From NCBI GenBank assembly GCA_028875655.1, contig JAPPCX010000120.1, positions 1-59,464 of the forward strand: a stretch of DNA of 59,464 nt, read 5' to 3'. The notes beneath the pieces were generated by a model, which searched no databases, was not told the DNA's origin, and saw nothing but the letters and a program-made list of their open reading frames with translations. The translations under genes and the position numbers were made by a program. Source of the DNA: Chloroflexota bacterium (GTDB lineage Bacteria; Chloroflexota; Dehalococcoidia; Lucifugimonadales; UBA3495). Below are positions 16,714-24,757 of this stretch, in pieces (position 1 is the stretch's first letter; the number at the start of each line of letters is the position of its first letter).

Positions 16714-18561
16714 ATGTTGGTCATAAAGATTCTGGCGGCAATAGCCGCCGTAGCCGTTGTTGTTGTCGTTGCCGCCGGATTGGCGATGTATTTCCGGTTG
16801 ATTCCCATACCGGGGCCGATTCTAGCCCTGTTGGTGGGCGCAAAAGAGCCGGAATATTCGGCGCGCTACTACCCGCCGGATACGTTGGCCTATGGCTGGG
16901 TGACTTTGGCGCCGAGTGGTGGGCAGTTTGAGAACATGCGGGACATTTGGGAGCGGTTCAACGAATTCAGGGACTTTCGCAGGCTGGTTGACGATTGGCA
17001 GGACAATTTCGAGGACGAAACCGGCATAGATTTTGAGACGGACGTAGAGCCTTGGATCGGCCCGGAAGCCTCAATCGCTTTCATTGATTTCAACTTCAGA
17101 CGGGATGAACTCATTATCGCTGCCGCGATTGGCGTCCGTGACGAGGATGCCGCCCGCGACTTTTTGGGCAGGTGGTTGGAGTACATGGAAGACACGGAGG
17201 GGGCGGATTTTGACCGCGACTCGTACAAAGGCTTCGATGTTTGGGCTGATGAAAGCGAGCACCAAGCCTATGGCTTGTCGAAAGACGTGCTTCTGTTTTC
17301 AACCACGGAAAGCGGGCTGGAAGAGGTGATTGACGGAATTTCCGGAGACTTGGACCGTTCACTGGCCGACAATGAGCAATTCCAGGCAGCGAGGGAAGCT
17401 TTGCCGGACCGCAGATTCGCCTCCTTTTACGTTGACTATCAAGAGGGGATAGAACTGATTGAGGACTTTTCCCCTGACGAATTTGGAAATATGGGCATCA
17501 GGGCGTTTGGGGAACAGGAGCCGGAGTGGATTGCCGGTTCCGCAGGTTGGTCGGAGCGCGCCATATCAATCGAAACAGTTATGCCGCTGGGCATCGATTA
17601 TCCTCTGGAAGTTGCCAACTTGGATGACCCGGCGCACCTAGTTGCCAGCGACACCCTGGGCTTCATGGCGATGACTTTTGACCCTGATGTTGACCGTTGG
17701 CGAGATGCCGCTCGTAACTACGATGTTGGGGAAGTGTTATCACCTAGCGACATTGATGACCTCAACGATGCAATTGAGGCGTTCTCTTACGATGTGGACA
17801 TCCTCAATTTATCCGATCTAGATGCGGATGCCAGACTTGACGAATTGCTGGACTGGGTATTGGACTTCGTTGAAGGAATGACTGACATTGACCTGGAAGA
17901 CGACTTGCTCGCCAATCTGGCTGGCGAAGCGATTTTCGCGGTCAGCGACGTGGATTTTACCAGGGTCGCAGACGACCCCTTATCCAACGCAGTCGACGCA
18001 GTTGCGATGCTGTCTTACCACGAGGAGAAGGAAGCCGGTCTGACAGATACCATGGACGACGTAACGGATATCATTGAAGACAACCTTTTCGCTTTCCTTG
18101 AAATTGATTCCGTCAGAATGGGCGTTGGTCCCAGGGCGACGGTGTTCGGCATTCGGCGGGAATTCGTTGAGACTGGCTACGCCCCGGGCTACGTCCTGTA
18201 CGACGGCTACCTCACTATTGGCAGTACAGAAGAAGCTCTGGAGACGACCGTCGAGTTGCAAGACGGCGAGGGCAGAAGCCTAGCGTCCATGAGCGAGTAT
18301 GCGCGCATTGTTGGGCACCTGCCTACACAGAGGCAATCCCTGACCTACGTCAACTTGCAGCGCATCATTCGCCAGTTTGAACCCGAAGATTTCGACATGG
18401 CCGGTGACGAGTTCGACATTCTGGAAACGAGCCTGGGCGCAGTTGCGGTGAGCACTTATTCGCCTCACTGCCTGGGGCCTGCGTACGACTACCCCTGCTT
18501 AATCCCAGGAGGTACAGACGTCACACGGATCACGGCCGTGCTGACCCTGTTCCCTGAATAG
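16714..18561 (+). CDS. DUF3352 domain protein, membrane-anchored
   Basis: 615 aa, strongly acidic. One N-terminal transmembrane anchor (ILAAIAAVAVVVVVAAGLAMYF) is followed by an extracytoplasmic region. The stretch PPDTLAYGWVTLAPSGGQFENMRDIWERFNEF and the DETGIDFETDVEPWIGPE segment are the pattern of DUF3352. GIDFETDVEPW is mirrored by repeated Asp/Glu-rich segments through the protein. The family is uncharacterised and common in Chloroflexota, cyanobacteria and other groups. The start ATG 16714 has GAGGGG about 8 nt upstream. It is a single gene, divergent from the cobalamin island and convergent with the MoaD-like gene; codon use is slightly less GC-rich than its neighbours. Confidence 0.78.
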   Translation: MLVIKILAAIAAVAVVVVVAAGLAMYFRLIPIPGPILALLVGAKEPEYSARYYPPDTLAYGWVTLAPSGGQFENMRDIWERFNEFRDFRRLVDDWQDNFEDETGIDFETDVEPWIGPEASIAFIDFNFRRDELIIAAAIGVRDEDAARDFLGRWLEYMEDTEGADFDRDSYKGFDVWADESEHQAYGLSKDVLLFSTTESGLEEVIDGISGDLDRSLADNEQFQAAREALPDRRFASFYVDYQEGIELIEDFSPDEFGNMGIRAFGEQEPEWIAGSAGWSERAISIETVMPLGIDYPLEVANLDDPAHLVASDTLGFMAMTFDPDVDRWRDAARNYDVGEVLSPSDIDDLNDAIEAFSYDVDILNLSDLDADARLDELLDWVLDFVEGMTDIDLEDDLLANLAGEAIFAVSDVDFTRVADDPLSNAVDAVAMLSYHEEKEAGLTDTMDDVTDIIEDNLFAFLEIDSVRMGVGPRATVFGIRREFVETGYAPGYVLYDGYLTIGSTEEALETTVELQDGEGRSLASMSEYARIVGHLPTQRQSLTYVNLQRIIRQFEPEDFDMAGDEFDILETSLGAVAVSTYSPHCLGPAYDYPCLIPGGTDVTRITAVLTLFPE

Positions 18562-18569
18562 CCAGCAGA

Positions 18570-18585
18570 GCGGATAATCATCCGC
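18570..18585. terminator. Short hairpin between convergent genes
   Basis: GCGGAT (18570-18575) pairs with ATCCGC (18580-18585) around a 4-nt loop, 9 nt after the DUF3352 stop and before the end of the convergent MoaD-like gene. A pyrimidine-rich tract follows on the plus strand. It is a weak terminator candidate. Confidence 0.35.
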
Positions 18586-18614
18586 CCTCTCATCTTCCTA
18601 GATGCCAGGAGCCG

Positions 18615-18884
18615 CTAGCCGCCTCCGATGGCGGGCAGGAAGTGCATTTCGGCATCCTCGCTGACCCGCTCCATCAGGCCCAGTTGGCTCACGTCGCCAT
18701 CGACTATTACGGCCAGGCCCGGCGTTATGTCGTCCAGCTCCTCGTCGTAGAGGAGCTCCTTGATGCCGGGGTGCATTCGCTCCAGGTTGTTGATGACCTG
18801 CCGCACGGTTGCGCCCTCAACTTGCACTCGATCCGGAGCGCCGGTGATGCGCTGCATCTGCGCGGGTATCCATACGTCGGGCAT
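18615..18884 (-). CDS. MoaD/ThiS-like small sulfur carrier protein
   Basis: 89 aa, the size of a beta-grasp ubiquitin-like protein. It contains VEGATVRQVINNLERMHPGIKELL and ends FLPAIGGG, with the C-terminal Gly-Gly needed for adenylation and thiocarboxylate formation. MoaD provides sulfur for molybdopterin; related small archaeal-type modifiers act in other pathways. The start ATG 18884 has a GAGG-type site; an upstream ATG at 18899 lies in a repeat. The neighbouring molybdenum hydroxylase subunit gene upstream makes a molybdopterin role plausible. Confidence 0.75.
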   Translation of the reverse strand: MPDVWIPAQMQRITGAPDRVQVEGATVRQVINNLERMHPGIKELLYDEELDDITPGLAVIVDGDVSQLGLMERVSEDAEMHFLPAIGGG

Positions 18885-18898
18885 GGTTTTCACCCTCA

Positions 18899-18921
18899 CC
18901 CCTATCCCTTAGGGATAGGGG
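18899..18921. repeat. Palindrome between moaD-like and molybdenum hydroxylase genes
   Basis: CCCCTATCCC (18899-18908) and GGGATAGGGG (18912-18921) form a perfect 10-bp inverted repeat with a 3-nt centre. It lies just upstream of the MoaD-like start. It may be a dispersed repeat or a hairpin in the leader of that gene. Confidence 0.6.
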
Positions 18922-18951
18922 CTACGAGTAGTCAAATGGCGGACTGTGGAC

Positions 18952-18967
18952 TCCCGCTTTCGCGGGA
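18952..18967. repeat. Short palindromic repeat
   Basis: TCCCGCTTTCGCGGGA followed by ATGACG, a type of small interspersed palindrome common in GC-rich metagenome genomes. The outer bases ACTCCCG/CGGGAGT extend the symmetry. It stands 40 nt after the end of the molybdenum hydroxylase gene. Confidence 0.5.
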
Positions 18968-19004
18968 ATGACGGGAGTAGATGCGGAAATGACGATCTGA
19001 AAGG

Positions 19005-21329
19005 TTAGCTGCCGTTCTTTTCCCACAGGGCTTCCAGGACGTTGCCCGGGTTCATCGGCAGCACGGTCAGGCGGACGCCAATGGCGTCGTAGATCGCGTT
19101 GGCGATGGCGGCCATGGGAGGCACGATCGGCACCTCGCCGACGCCCCGCACGCCGTAGGGATGGTTGGGGTTGTCCACCTCAACGATACAGGTATCGATC
19201 ATGGGCAGGTCCAGGCTGGTGGGCATCCGGTAGTCCAGGAAGCTCGAGTTGACCATGTGGCCCTGATCATTGGTGTAATACTCCTCGTTGAGCGCCCAGC
19301 CGATGCCCTGGACGGCACCGCCCTGGATCTGCCCCTCCACGTAGGACGGGTGGATGGCTTTGCCGGCGTCCTGCACGGCAGTGTAGCGGACGATTTCCAC
19401 CTTGCCGGTGTCCTCGTCAACTTCCACGTCAACGATGTGAACACCGATGCACGGGCCGGCTCCGCCGGGGTTGACGCCGCCGCGTCCCACAATGGGGCCG
19501 CCGGTGGGCACCTGGCGGGCGGCCAGTTGCTGGAAAGTCATTTGCAACTGGTCGTCGGCGCGGTGCTTGAGTACGCCGTCCTCAAACTCCACGTCTTCCG
19601 GCTCAACCTCCCAGATGCGAGCGGCACGGGCGATCATCTGCTGCTTGATGTCCTGGGCGGCGGTGTAGGCGGCGAAACCGGTCTTGAAGGTTACGCTGCT
19701 GCCGCCGGTGTTCGAGGTGAAGCCGATGCTGTCGGTGTCGCCGATCTGCGGGTTGACATCCTCGACGGGTATGCCCAGGACCTCGGCCAGCTGCTGGGAC
19801 ACAGAGGCGCGGGTGCCGCCGATGTCCGGCGAACCTTCGGTAAGGGTGACCGTGCCGTCTGGGTTGACCAACGCAACGGCCGCGGACGGGCCGGTGTTGT
19901 TGCCCCAGAATCCGGAGGCGACGCCGCGTCCGCGCTTCTTGCCATCCTTAGAAGCGGTGTAGTGTGGGTGGGCCTTGGTAGCCTCCAATGTCTCGATGTA
20001 ACCGACCTTGGGGGTCAGCGGGCCGGTGGGACGGCGGGTGCCTTCCCTGGCGCTGTTGATCAGGCGCAGGTCGATGGGGTCAATGCCCAGCTTTTCGGCC
20101 AGATCGTCCAGCGCGACTTCCACGCAGTAGGCCGCCGCCGGGGAACCGGGGGCACGATAGGCTGCGGTCTTGGGCCGGTTGACCACGATGTCGTAGCCTT
20201 CAATCCATGTGTTGGGGATATCGTAAGCGGCCAGCACGCAGTTGGCCGCGCCGGGAACGGGAGAACCGGGGAAGGCGCCGGCCTCAAAGATCAGATGCAC
20301 TTCGGCGGCGGTGATTTTGCCGTCGCTGGTGGCGCTGATCTTGCAGGATATTTCGGTGCCGGAGGTGGGCCCGGTGGCCTCGAATACCTCGGTGCGGTTC
20401 ATGGCGAGCTTGACGGGAGCGTGGGCCTTGCGGGCCAACAGGGCGGCCACCGGCTCCATGTACACGGCCAGCTTCGCGCCGAACCCGCCGCCAATTTCCA
20501 TGGGGATCGCCTTGACCTTGGACACCGGAATACCTACCAGCCGGGCGGTGTGGTCGCGGACGGTGAAGTGGCCCTGGCTGCTGGACCAGATGGTGAGGCT
20601 GCCGTCGTCGTGCCACATGGCCGTGCCGGCGTGAGGCTCGATGTAGCCTTGGTGGACGGCGGAGGTGGATACGCTGCGCTCGACCACTACGTCGGCGTCG
20701 GCGAACCCGGCGTCCAGGTCGCCCATGCGGAACTCGAAGTGGTTGGCGATGTTGGTGCCCGTGGAGGCGTCGTCGTCATCGAGGACTCCGCCGGCGCGGG
20801 TGGCCGCGGAATGCCCGGCCGCCAGCCGCTCATGCACCAGCGTGGCGTCGTCGGCCATCGCTTCGCGGGCGTGCATCACCGGAGGCAGCACCTCGTACTC
20901 TACCTCGATCCGGGACAGGGCTTCCTCGGCGAGGTGCGCGTTGACCGCGGCGACGGCGGCGATGGCGTGGCCCTTGTACAGCGCCTTGTCCTGGGCCATG
21001 ATGTTGTTGCTCAGGAACTTGAAGTTGATCATCGCGCCTTCCGCCAGGTCGGACGCGCGGCCGGTGGGTTCCACGATGTCGGCGCCGGTGACGACGGCGC
21101 GGACGCCGGGCATCGCCTCGGCCTTGCCGGTGTCAATCGACTTGATGCGCGCGTGAGCGTGTGGGCTGCGCAGAACCTTCCCGTACAACATGCCGGGCAG
21201 GTTGAGGTCGGCGCTGTAGCGGGCCAGCCCGGTGACCTTGTCGGCCCCGTCGTGGCGCACCGGGCGGGTGCCAACGACCTTGTACTGTTTGTCGCTAGTC
21301 AGGACCATATTGGGCGTGTAGTCCAGCAT
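19005..21329 (-). CDS. Xanthine dehydrogenase family, molybdenum-binding large subunit
   Basis: 774 aa. The N-terminal domain (VVGTRPVRHDGADKVTGLARYSAD, then GKVLRSPHAHARI) and the molybdopterin-binding regions (GGGFGAKL, AYRAPGSP, GVGEVPIVPPMAAIANAI) are those of molybdenum hydroxylase large chains such as XdhB/CoxL/HcrA. The GVGE segment near residue 745 supplies the catalytic glutamate. The CO-dehydrogenase AYxCSFR signature is absent, so it is more likely an aldehyde, purine or aromatic hydroxylase. The usual FAD and 2Fe-2S subunits are not adjacent. The start ATG 21329 has GGAGG upstream; an upstream extension of the frame crosses a dispersed repeat and is not coding. Confidence 0.88.
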   Translation of the reverse strand: MLDYTPNMVLTSDKQYKVVGTRPVRHDGADKVTGLARYSADLNLPGMLYGKVLRSPHAHARIKSIDTGKAEAMPGVRAVVTGADIVEPTGRASDLAEGAMINFKFLSNNIMAQDKALYKGHAIAAVAAVNAHLAEEALSRIEVEYEVLPPVMHAREAMADDATLVHERLAAGHSAATRAGGVLDDDDASTGTNIANHFEFRMGDLDAGFADADVVVERSVSTSAVHQGYIEPHAGTAMWHDDGSLTIWSSSQGHFTVRDHTARLVGIPVSKVKAIPMEIGGGFGAKLAVYMEPVAALLARKAHAPVKLAMNRTEVFEATGPTSGTEISCKISATSDGKITAAEVHLIFEAGAFPGSPVPGAANCVLAAYDIPNTWIEGYDIVVNRPKTAAYRAPGSPAAAYCVEVALDDLAEKLGIDPIDLRLINSAREGTRRPTGPLTPKVGYIETLEATKAHPHYTASKDGKKRGRGVASGFWGNNTGPSAAVALVNPDGTVTLTEGSPDIGGTRASVSQQLAEVLGIPVEDVNPQIGDTDSIGFTSNTGGSSVTFKTGFAAYTAAQDIKQQMIARAARIWEVEPEDVEFEDGVLKHRADDQLQMTFQQLAARQVPTGGPIVGRGGVNPGGAGPCIGVHIVDVEVDEDTGKVEIVRYTAVQDAGKAIHPSYVEGQIQGGAVQGIGWALNEEYYTNDQGHMVNSSFLDYRMPTSLDLPMIDTCIVEVDNPNHPYGVRGVGEVPIVPPMAAIANAIYDAIGVRLTVLPMNPGNVLEALWEKNGS

Positions 21330-21461
21330 CGGCAATTCCTCCGTGAAACATCTAAACAGGCAATGAGACGCCGGGTACAGCGCGGCAGGCGGCCCCGGCG
21401 GGCCTATGATAGCATAGCGCGCGTATTGTTGGAGCCGGCCGCGACAACCGGTGGCTTGCGC

Positions 21462-21493
21462 TGATGAGATTGCCGCGCCGCGCTCGCAATGAC
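21462..21493 (+). repeat. Dispersed repeat, copy A
   Basis: A 32-bp sequence beginning TGATGAGATTGCCGCGC and ending GCTCGCAATGAC. The reverse complement of 48400-48431 matches it at 31 of 32 positions. It lies in the divergent space between the molybdenum hydroxylase and BKACE genes. Confidence 0.75.
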
Positions 21494-21516
21494 ACCCACG
21501 AACAAAGGCAGATAGT

Positions 21517-22404
21517 ATGGATACCATCATCATCAAAGGATGTTTGAACGGCAGCCGGGGACGCGAGCACAACCCCAACGTGCCATGGACGCCGGAAGAA
21601 GTGGCGCAGGAGGCGATTCGGTGCTACGAGGCCGGGGCATCCATCGTCCACATTCACGCCCGCACTCCGGACGGCGGGATCAGCTACGACCCTGCCTGGT
21701 ACGCGCAGACGGACGCGATGATCCGCGCCCAGTGCGACCTGGTGCTGAACCACACCACGGCGCGCCAGGCCCACGTGCCGGTGGAAGCGGTGACCCGGTA
21801 CTTGCTGGAAACGCCGCAGCCGGTGGAAATGGTGTCACTCAATCTCGGCATGGGAGTCCGGTGGGCGGCGGATCCCGAAACGGGCCGGCGACGGACCGTG
21901 ATTTCACCCAACTCCTTTGAGGACATTACCGCGACGCTGGACGCCTGCTACCAGCGTGGAACGTTCCCCGAGCCGGCGGTGCATGACATGGGCGACGTGA
22001 ACAACGCTTTCACCCTGATGCAGGAGGGCTACATCAAGGACACCCGGTATTTCCTGGTGGAGCCGGGGGCGCACTGGGGTGACGGCCGGCAGGCCATGGT
22101 CGGCTCGCCGCGCAACTACACGCTCATCGCCGAAACCATCCGCGAGCGCTACCCTGAATCGACGTGGCTGGCCCACAGCAGCTTGGGCCAGACGTTCCCG
22201 TTGTGCGCCATAGCCATCGCCACCGGGTACCACATCCGCGTCGGGTTCGAGGACAGCCCGTTCCTGCCCAACAATCCACAGCCCAAATCCAACGCCGAGT
22301 ACATCGAATGGGCGGCTACCATGGCCCGGCTGCACGGCCGGGAGCCGGCCACGCCGCAGCAGGCGCGGGAGATGCTGGGGTTGAATCCGTACCCGGAGGC
22401 GTAG
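21517..22404 (+). CDS. Beta-keto acid cleavage enzyme (BKACE, DUF849 family)
   Basis: 295 aa. BKACE enzymes condense a beta-keto acid with acetyl-CoA and split it to acetoacetate and a new CoA ester; they are zinc-dependent TIM barrels. Seen here: IIKGCLNGSRGREHNPNVPWTPEE at the N-terminus, the zinc ligands in HIHAR (His45, His47) and the active-site glutamate region RVGFEDS. Length is normal. The natural substrate cannot be assigned. It is a single gene divergent from the molybdenum hydroxylase and followed by the convergent rhomboid gene 11 nt later. Confidence 0.88.
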   Translation: MDTIIIKGCLNGSRGREHNPNVPWTPEEVAQEAIRCYEAGASIVHIHARTPDGGISYDPAWYAQTDAMIRAQCDLVLNHTTARQAHVPVEAVTRYLLETPQPVEMVSLNLGMGVRWAADPETGRRRTVISPNSFEDITATLDACYQRGTFPEPAVHDMGDVNNAFTLMQEGYIKDTRYFLVEPGAHWGDGRQAMVGSPRNYTLIAETIRERYPESTWLAHSSLGQTFPLCAIAIATGYHIRVGFEDSPFLPNNPQPKSNAEYIEWAATMARLHGREPATPQQAREMLGLNPYPEA

Positions 22405-22415
22405 CGCGAACCGGG

Positions 22416-23225
22416 TCAATCAATCCGCCGGCCGCGCCAGTATTGCGCCGGCCGATTGTCATCGCCGTTGTGCCAATAGCCGCCGGCCGGACCCGACGGC
22501 CGGCGGAACGTCTTGACTGCGAAGCCGACCGCCGCGCCGACCACGAAGCCGCCGATGTGGGCGAAGAACGCCGTGCTCACCTGGTCGCTGACACCGATGG
22601 ACAGCAGGCCCTGGATGGTTTGCAGCCCGAACCAGATCAGGAGCAGCCACACGGCGCGTAGCTCGACCACGGTGATGAGGAAATAGATGATGAGCGTGCG
22701 AATACGGTTGCGCGGGTAGAGCAGCAGGTATGCTCCCATCACTCCGGATATAGCGCCGCTGGCGCCCACCAGCGGTGTCTGGGACGCCGGGTCGATGGCG
22801 AAGTGCGCCAGGGTGGCCAGTACGCCGGAAACCAGGTAGAAGACCAGGTACTTGACGTGCCCGAAAGTGTCCTCGATGTTGTCGCCAAACACCCACAGGA
22901 ACAGCATATTGCCGACGAAGTGCATGAGTCCGCCGTGGATGAACATGCACGACAGCAGCGTCGCCCAGGTAGGGATCGGCGACGCGATGTCAACGCCGCG
23001 CCCAATGGGCAGAATCTCAAACCCCTGCCCCGACGACAGCTCAGCCGGAATAAAGCCGAACTTCAGGAAGAAGACGGTAATGCCAAGGGTGCTGCCGCCA
23101 AAAAGAAACCCGAAGCCGCCGACCCCGATCTCGTATAGGAAAACGAGGGCGTTCAGCGTGAGCAGGGCAACGTTGACGAACGGGAAGGTGCCACGATACC
23201 GCCCGGCATCGGAAATTGGAAGCAC
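22416..23225 (-). CDS. Rhomboid family intramembrane serine protease
   Basis: 269 aa with six or seven transmembrane segments. The family motif HGGLMHFVGNMLFL (97-110) and the nucleophile motif GASGAISG with Ser156 are present, and the catalytic His223 lies in the last core helix (AHIGGFVVG). It cleaves transmembrane substrates within the lipid bilayer. The start is GTG 23225, 2 nt after the stop of the upstream kinase-like gene, so the two are probably co-transcribed. The C-terminal tail is hydrophilic and rich in Arg, Gly and Asn. Confidence 0.92.
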   Translation of the reverse strand: MLPISDAGRYRGTFPFVNVALLTLNALVFLYEIGVGGFGFLFGGSTLGITVFFLKFGFIPAELSSGQGFEILPIGRGVDIASPIPTWATLLSCMFIHGGLMHFVGNMLFLWVFGDNIEDTFGHVKYLVFYLVSGVLATLAHFAIDPASQTPLVGASGAISGVMGAYLLLYPRNRIRTLIIYFLITVVELRAVWLLLIWFGLQTIQGLLSIGVSDQVSTAFFAHIGGFVVGAAVGFAVKTFRRPSGPAGGYWHNGDDNRPAQYWRGRRID

Positions 23226-23227
23226 GA

Positions 23228-23935
23228 CTAGTCAGCCGCTCCGGCGATGTCCTCGGCGGCGTGCCCGATAATCTCGGCGGCGGTACTCTGGGAAATGCGC
23301 CCGATATTGAGCATCAAGTGGAACTTGGTCGGATCGTTGGCGTTGGCGCGGAAAAACTTGCGGTAGAAAGTCACCCGGGCGTTTTCCAGGTCTTCGGCGT
23401 AGGCTCGAGCCTCCTCGTTGGAGAACATTTCACGTTTGGCCATGGTGTCGATCCGAACGTCCATCGGGGCGACCAAGCCCACGTGAACCACGCCCGGCGT
23501 GTTGGCGAGAATCATGTTTCCGCCGCGCCCAATGATCACTACGTCTCCGCCGGCCGCCAACTCCTGGATTACCGAGGTTGTCGCGTCGATAAAGGCACGG
23601 TCATGCACCGGCGAAGTTGAGGCCGCATCGGAGACCAGCTCGGTGTAGGCCTCGGCCGGCAGCATTTCGATTCCCCGCCCGAAGTAGGGTTCAGCTCCGG
23701 CGCCGGCTACCGCGGACCGCTCCAGGACACCCTGCATGAAGCGGGCCACCTTTTCACGGAAGGGCACCACCCGCTGCTCTTTTTCGATGAGTTGGCCAAT
23801 GGGGGATCCGACGAGGCGCGCGGCTTCAGAGAAGATGTAACGATCGACGTAGTTGATGCCCAGGTTCTGGGCCACCAAGTGGCCGATTTCCAGGGTGCCG
23901 CTGCCTATGACTCCGTTGATGGTGATGACCGGCAT
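23228..23935 (-). CDS. Cytidylate kinase-like family protein
   Basis: 235 aa. The N-terminal VITINGVIGSGTLEIGHLVA corresponds to the modified P-loop of the cytidylate-kinase-like family (usually GSGGxEIA), where the Walker lysine is absent. VIIGRGGNMIL and the lid region RVTFYRKFFRANANDPTKFHLMLN are typical of that family. It may phosphorylate a nucleotide or act as a sensor; the substrate is uncertain. Together with the rhomboid gene it forms a two-gene unit with a 2-nt gap. Confidence 0.8.
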   Translation of the reverse strand: MPVITINGVIGSGTLEIGHLVAQNLGINYVDRYIFSEAARLVGSPIGQLIEKEQRVVPFREKVARFMQGVLERSAVAGAGAEPYFGRGIEMLPAEAYTELVSDAASTSPVHDRAFIDATTSVIQELAAGGDVVIIGRGGNMILANTPGVVHVGLVAPMDVRIDTMAKREMFSNEEARAYAEDLENARVTFYRKFFRANANDPTKFHLMLNIGRISQSTAAEIIGHAAEDIAGAAD

Positions 23936-23951
23936 GATTATGCCTCTCTGG

Positions 23952-23971
23952 ATTCCGGCCTGCGCCGGAAT
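23952..23971. repeat. Dispersed palindromic repeat
   Basis: ATTCCGGC (23952-23959) with GCCGGAAT (23964-23971) around 4 nt, followed by GACGAAG. The arms are the same as the outer arms at 5242-5287. A partial second copy (CCCGGAATGACGAAG) follows about 20 nt later. Confidence 0.65.
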
Positions 23972-24015
23972 GACGAAGATAAATTCCCGGAATGACGAAG
24001 TTGGTTGCCGATTGG

Positions 24016-24603
24016 TTACGCCCCGTACTGAGCCAGGACACGGTTGCGCCGGCGGTGGTACTCGTCAGTCAGGAGGCCCATGGCGAAGGAATCGTACCAA
24101 TTGCCGTCCTTGCGGTGGGTTCGGCGCAGGTGGCCTTCCAGGACAAACCCCAGATGGCGGAACATTTGCAGCGCGTGCTCGTTGTACTCCGGCACGTCCA
24201 CCCAGACGCGGTGCAACTCGAGGCTGTCAAAGGCTTCGTCCAGCATGGCCACCAGCGCCGCCGTTCCGTAGTGATGGTGCCAGAGGTCTTTGCGTCCGAT
24301 GAGGATGAACAGTTGCGCTTCTTCCAGTGGCCATTCCACCAGCAATTGACCCTCGCCGATGTGCGCTTCATCCGTCGCATAGATTGAGTAAATGCGCCGT
24401 TCATCCTGATTGAACGTTTGATGCCACTCGTCATCCCCGACGTCCTGAATTCGCTCGGGCGCGTACCCGATGTGGAGGGCGTGACCATCCGAATCGTCGG
24501 TCCCGTACCATAGGGAGCTGACTTCGGGGTCGCGCAGCCAATCGCGAATCCGACTGACGTCATCTCTCGAAACATCCGTGGTGAGGCTAACCTGCGGAAA
24601 CAT
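24016..24603 (-). CDS. GNAT family N-acetyltransferase (RimJ/RimL-like)
   Basis: 195 aa. The C-terminal half has the acetyl-CoA-binding GNAT core: IGRKDLWHHHYGTAALVAMLDEAFDSLELHRVWVDVPEYNEHALQMFRHLGFVLEG, with the RimL-type end RKDGNWYDSFAMGLL. The family acetylates protein N-termini or small amines; the substrate is unknown. The start ATG 24603 has GGAGG upstream. Upstream lie a strong extended -10 box and a small palindrome that may be an operator. Confidence 0.85.
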   Translation of the reverse strand: MFPQVSLTTDVSRDDVSRIRDWLRDPEVSSLWYGTDDSDGHALHIGYAPERIQDVGDDEWHQTFNQDERRIYSIYATDEAHIGEGQLLVEWPLEEAQLFILIGRKDLWHHHYGTAALVAMLDEAFDSLELHRVWVDVPEYNEHALQMFRHLGFVLEGHLRRTHRKDGNWYDSFAMGLLTDEYHRRRNRVLAQYGA

Positions 24604-24661
24604 GGCAGTCCTCCTCAATCTGAATACGCAATCGGCGATTTGCCCACATCTGCGGTTCTCT

Positions 24662-24676
24662 ATTATTGAGAATAAT
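24662..24676. promoter_or_regulatory. Palindrome overlapping the transcription start (possible operator)
   Basis: ATTATT (24662-24667), GAG, AATAAT (24671-24676) form a perfect 6+6 inverted repeat in an otherwise GC-rich genome. It lies just downstream of the TATAAT box at 24680-24685, across the expected start of the GNAT transcript, where a repressor would block initiation. No known binding-site family is certain. Confidence 0.4.
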
Positions 24677-24679
24677 GCG

Positions 24680-24688
24680 ATTATATCA
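24680..24688 (-). promoter_or_regulatory. Extended -10 promoter of the GNAT gene
   Basis: The minus strand reads TGATATAAT, a perfect extended -10 (TGnTATAAT), about 75 nt upstream of the GNAT start. No good -35 box is visible. Confidence 0.6.
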
Positions 24689-24706
24689 TGGCGACGCAGC
24701 AACAAA

Positions 24707-24731
24707 CGGGGCGGGTTTCAGACCCGCCCCG
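24707..24731 (-). terminator. Terminator of aroG
   Basis: CGGGGCGGGT (24707-24716) and ACCCGCCCCG (24722-24731) form a perfect 10-bp stem with a 5-nt loop, 26 bp after the DAHP synthase stop. On the minus strand it is followed by TTTGTT. The same GGGGCGGGTTT palindrome recurs after hppA at 35415-35441. Confidence 0.7.
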
Positions 24732-24757
24732 TTAAATGAGCCGCTGAGGGATTCTCA

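Noticed and set aside
19161-21464. Long plus-strand open frame opposite the molybdenum hydroxylase gene
   Set aside because: Its translation is low-complexity (Gly, Val, Asp, His-rich) without recognisable domains and mirrors the high-GC third-position bias of the true minus-strand gene.
21330-21578. Longer N-terminus for the molybdenum hydroxylase subunit
   Set aside because: The extra stretch crosses the dispersed repeat and the divergent BKACE start and has no similarity to the family; the ATG at 21329 has a good ribosome site.
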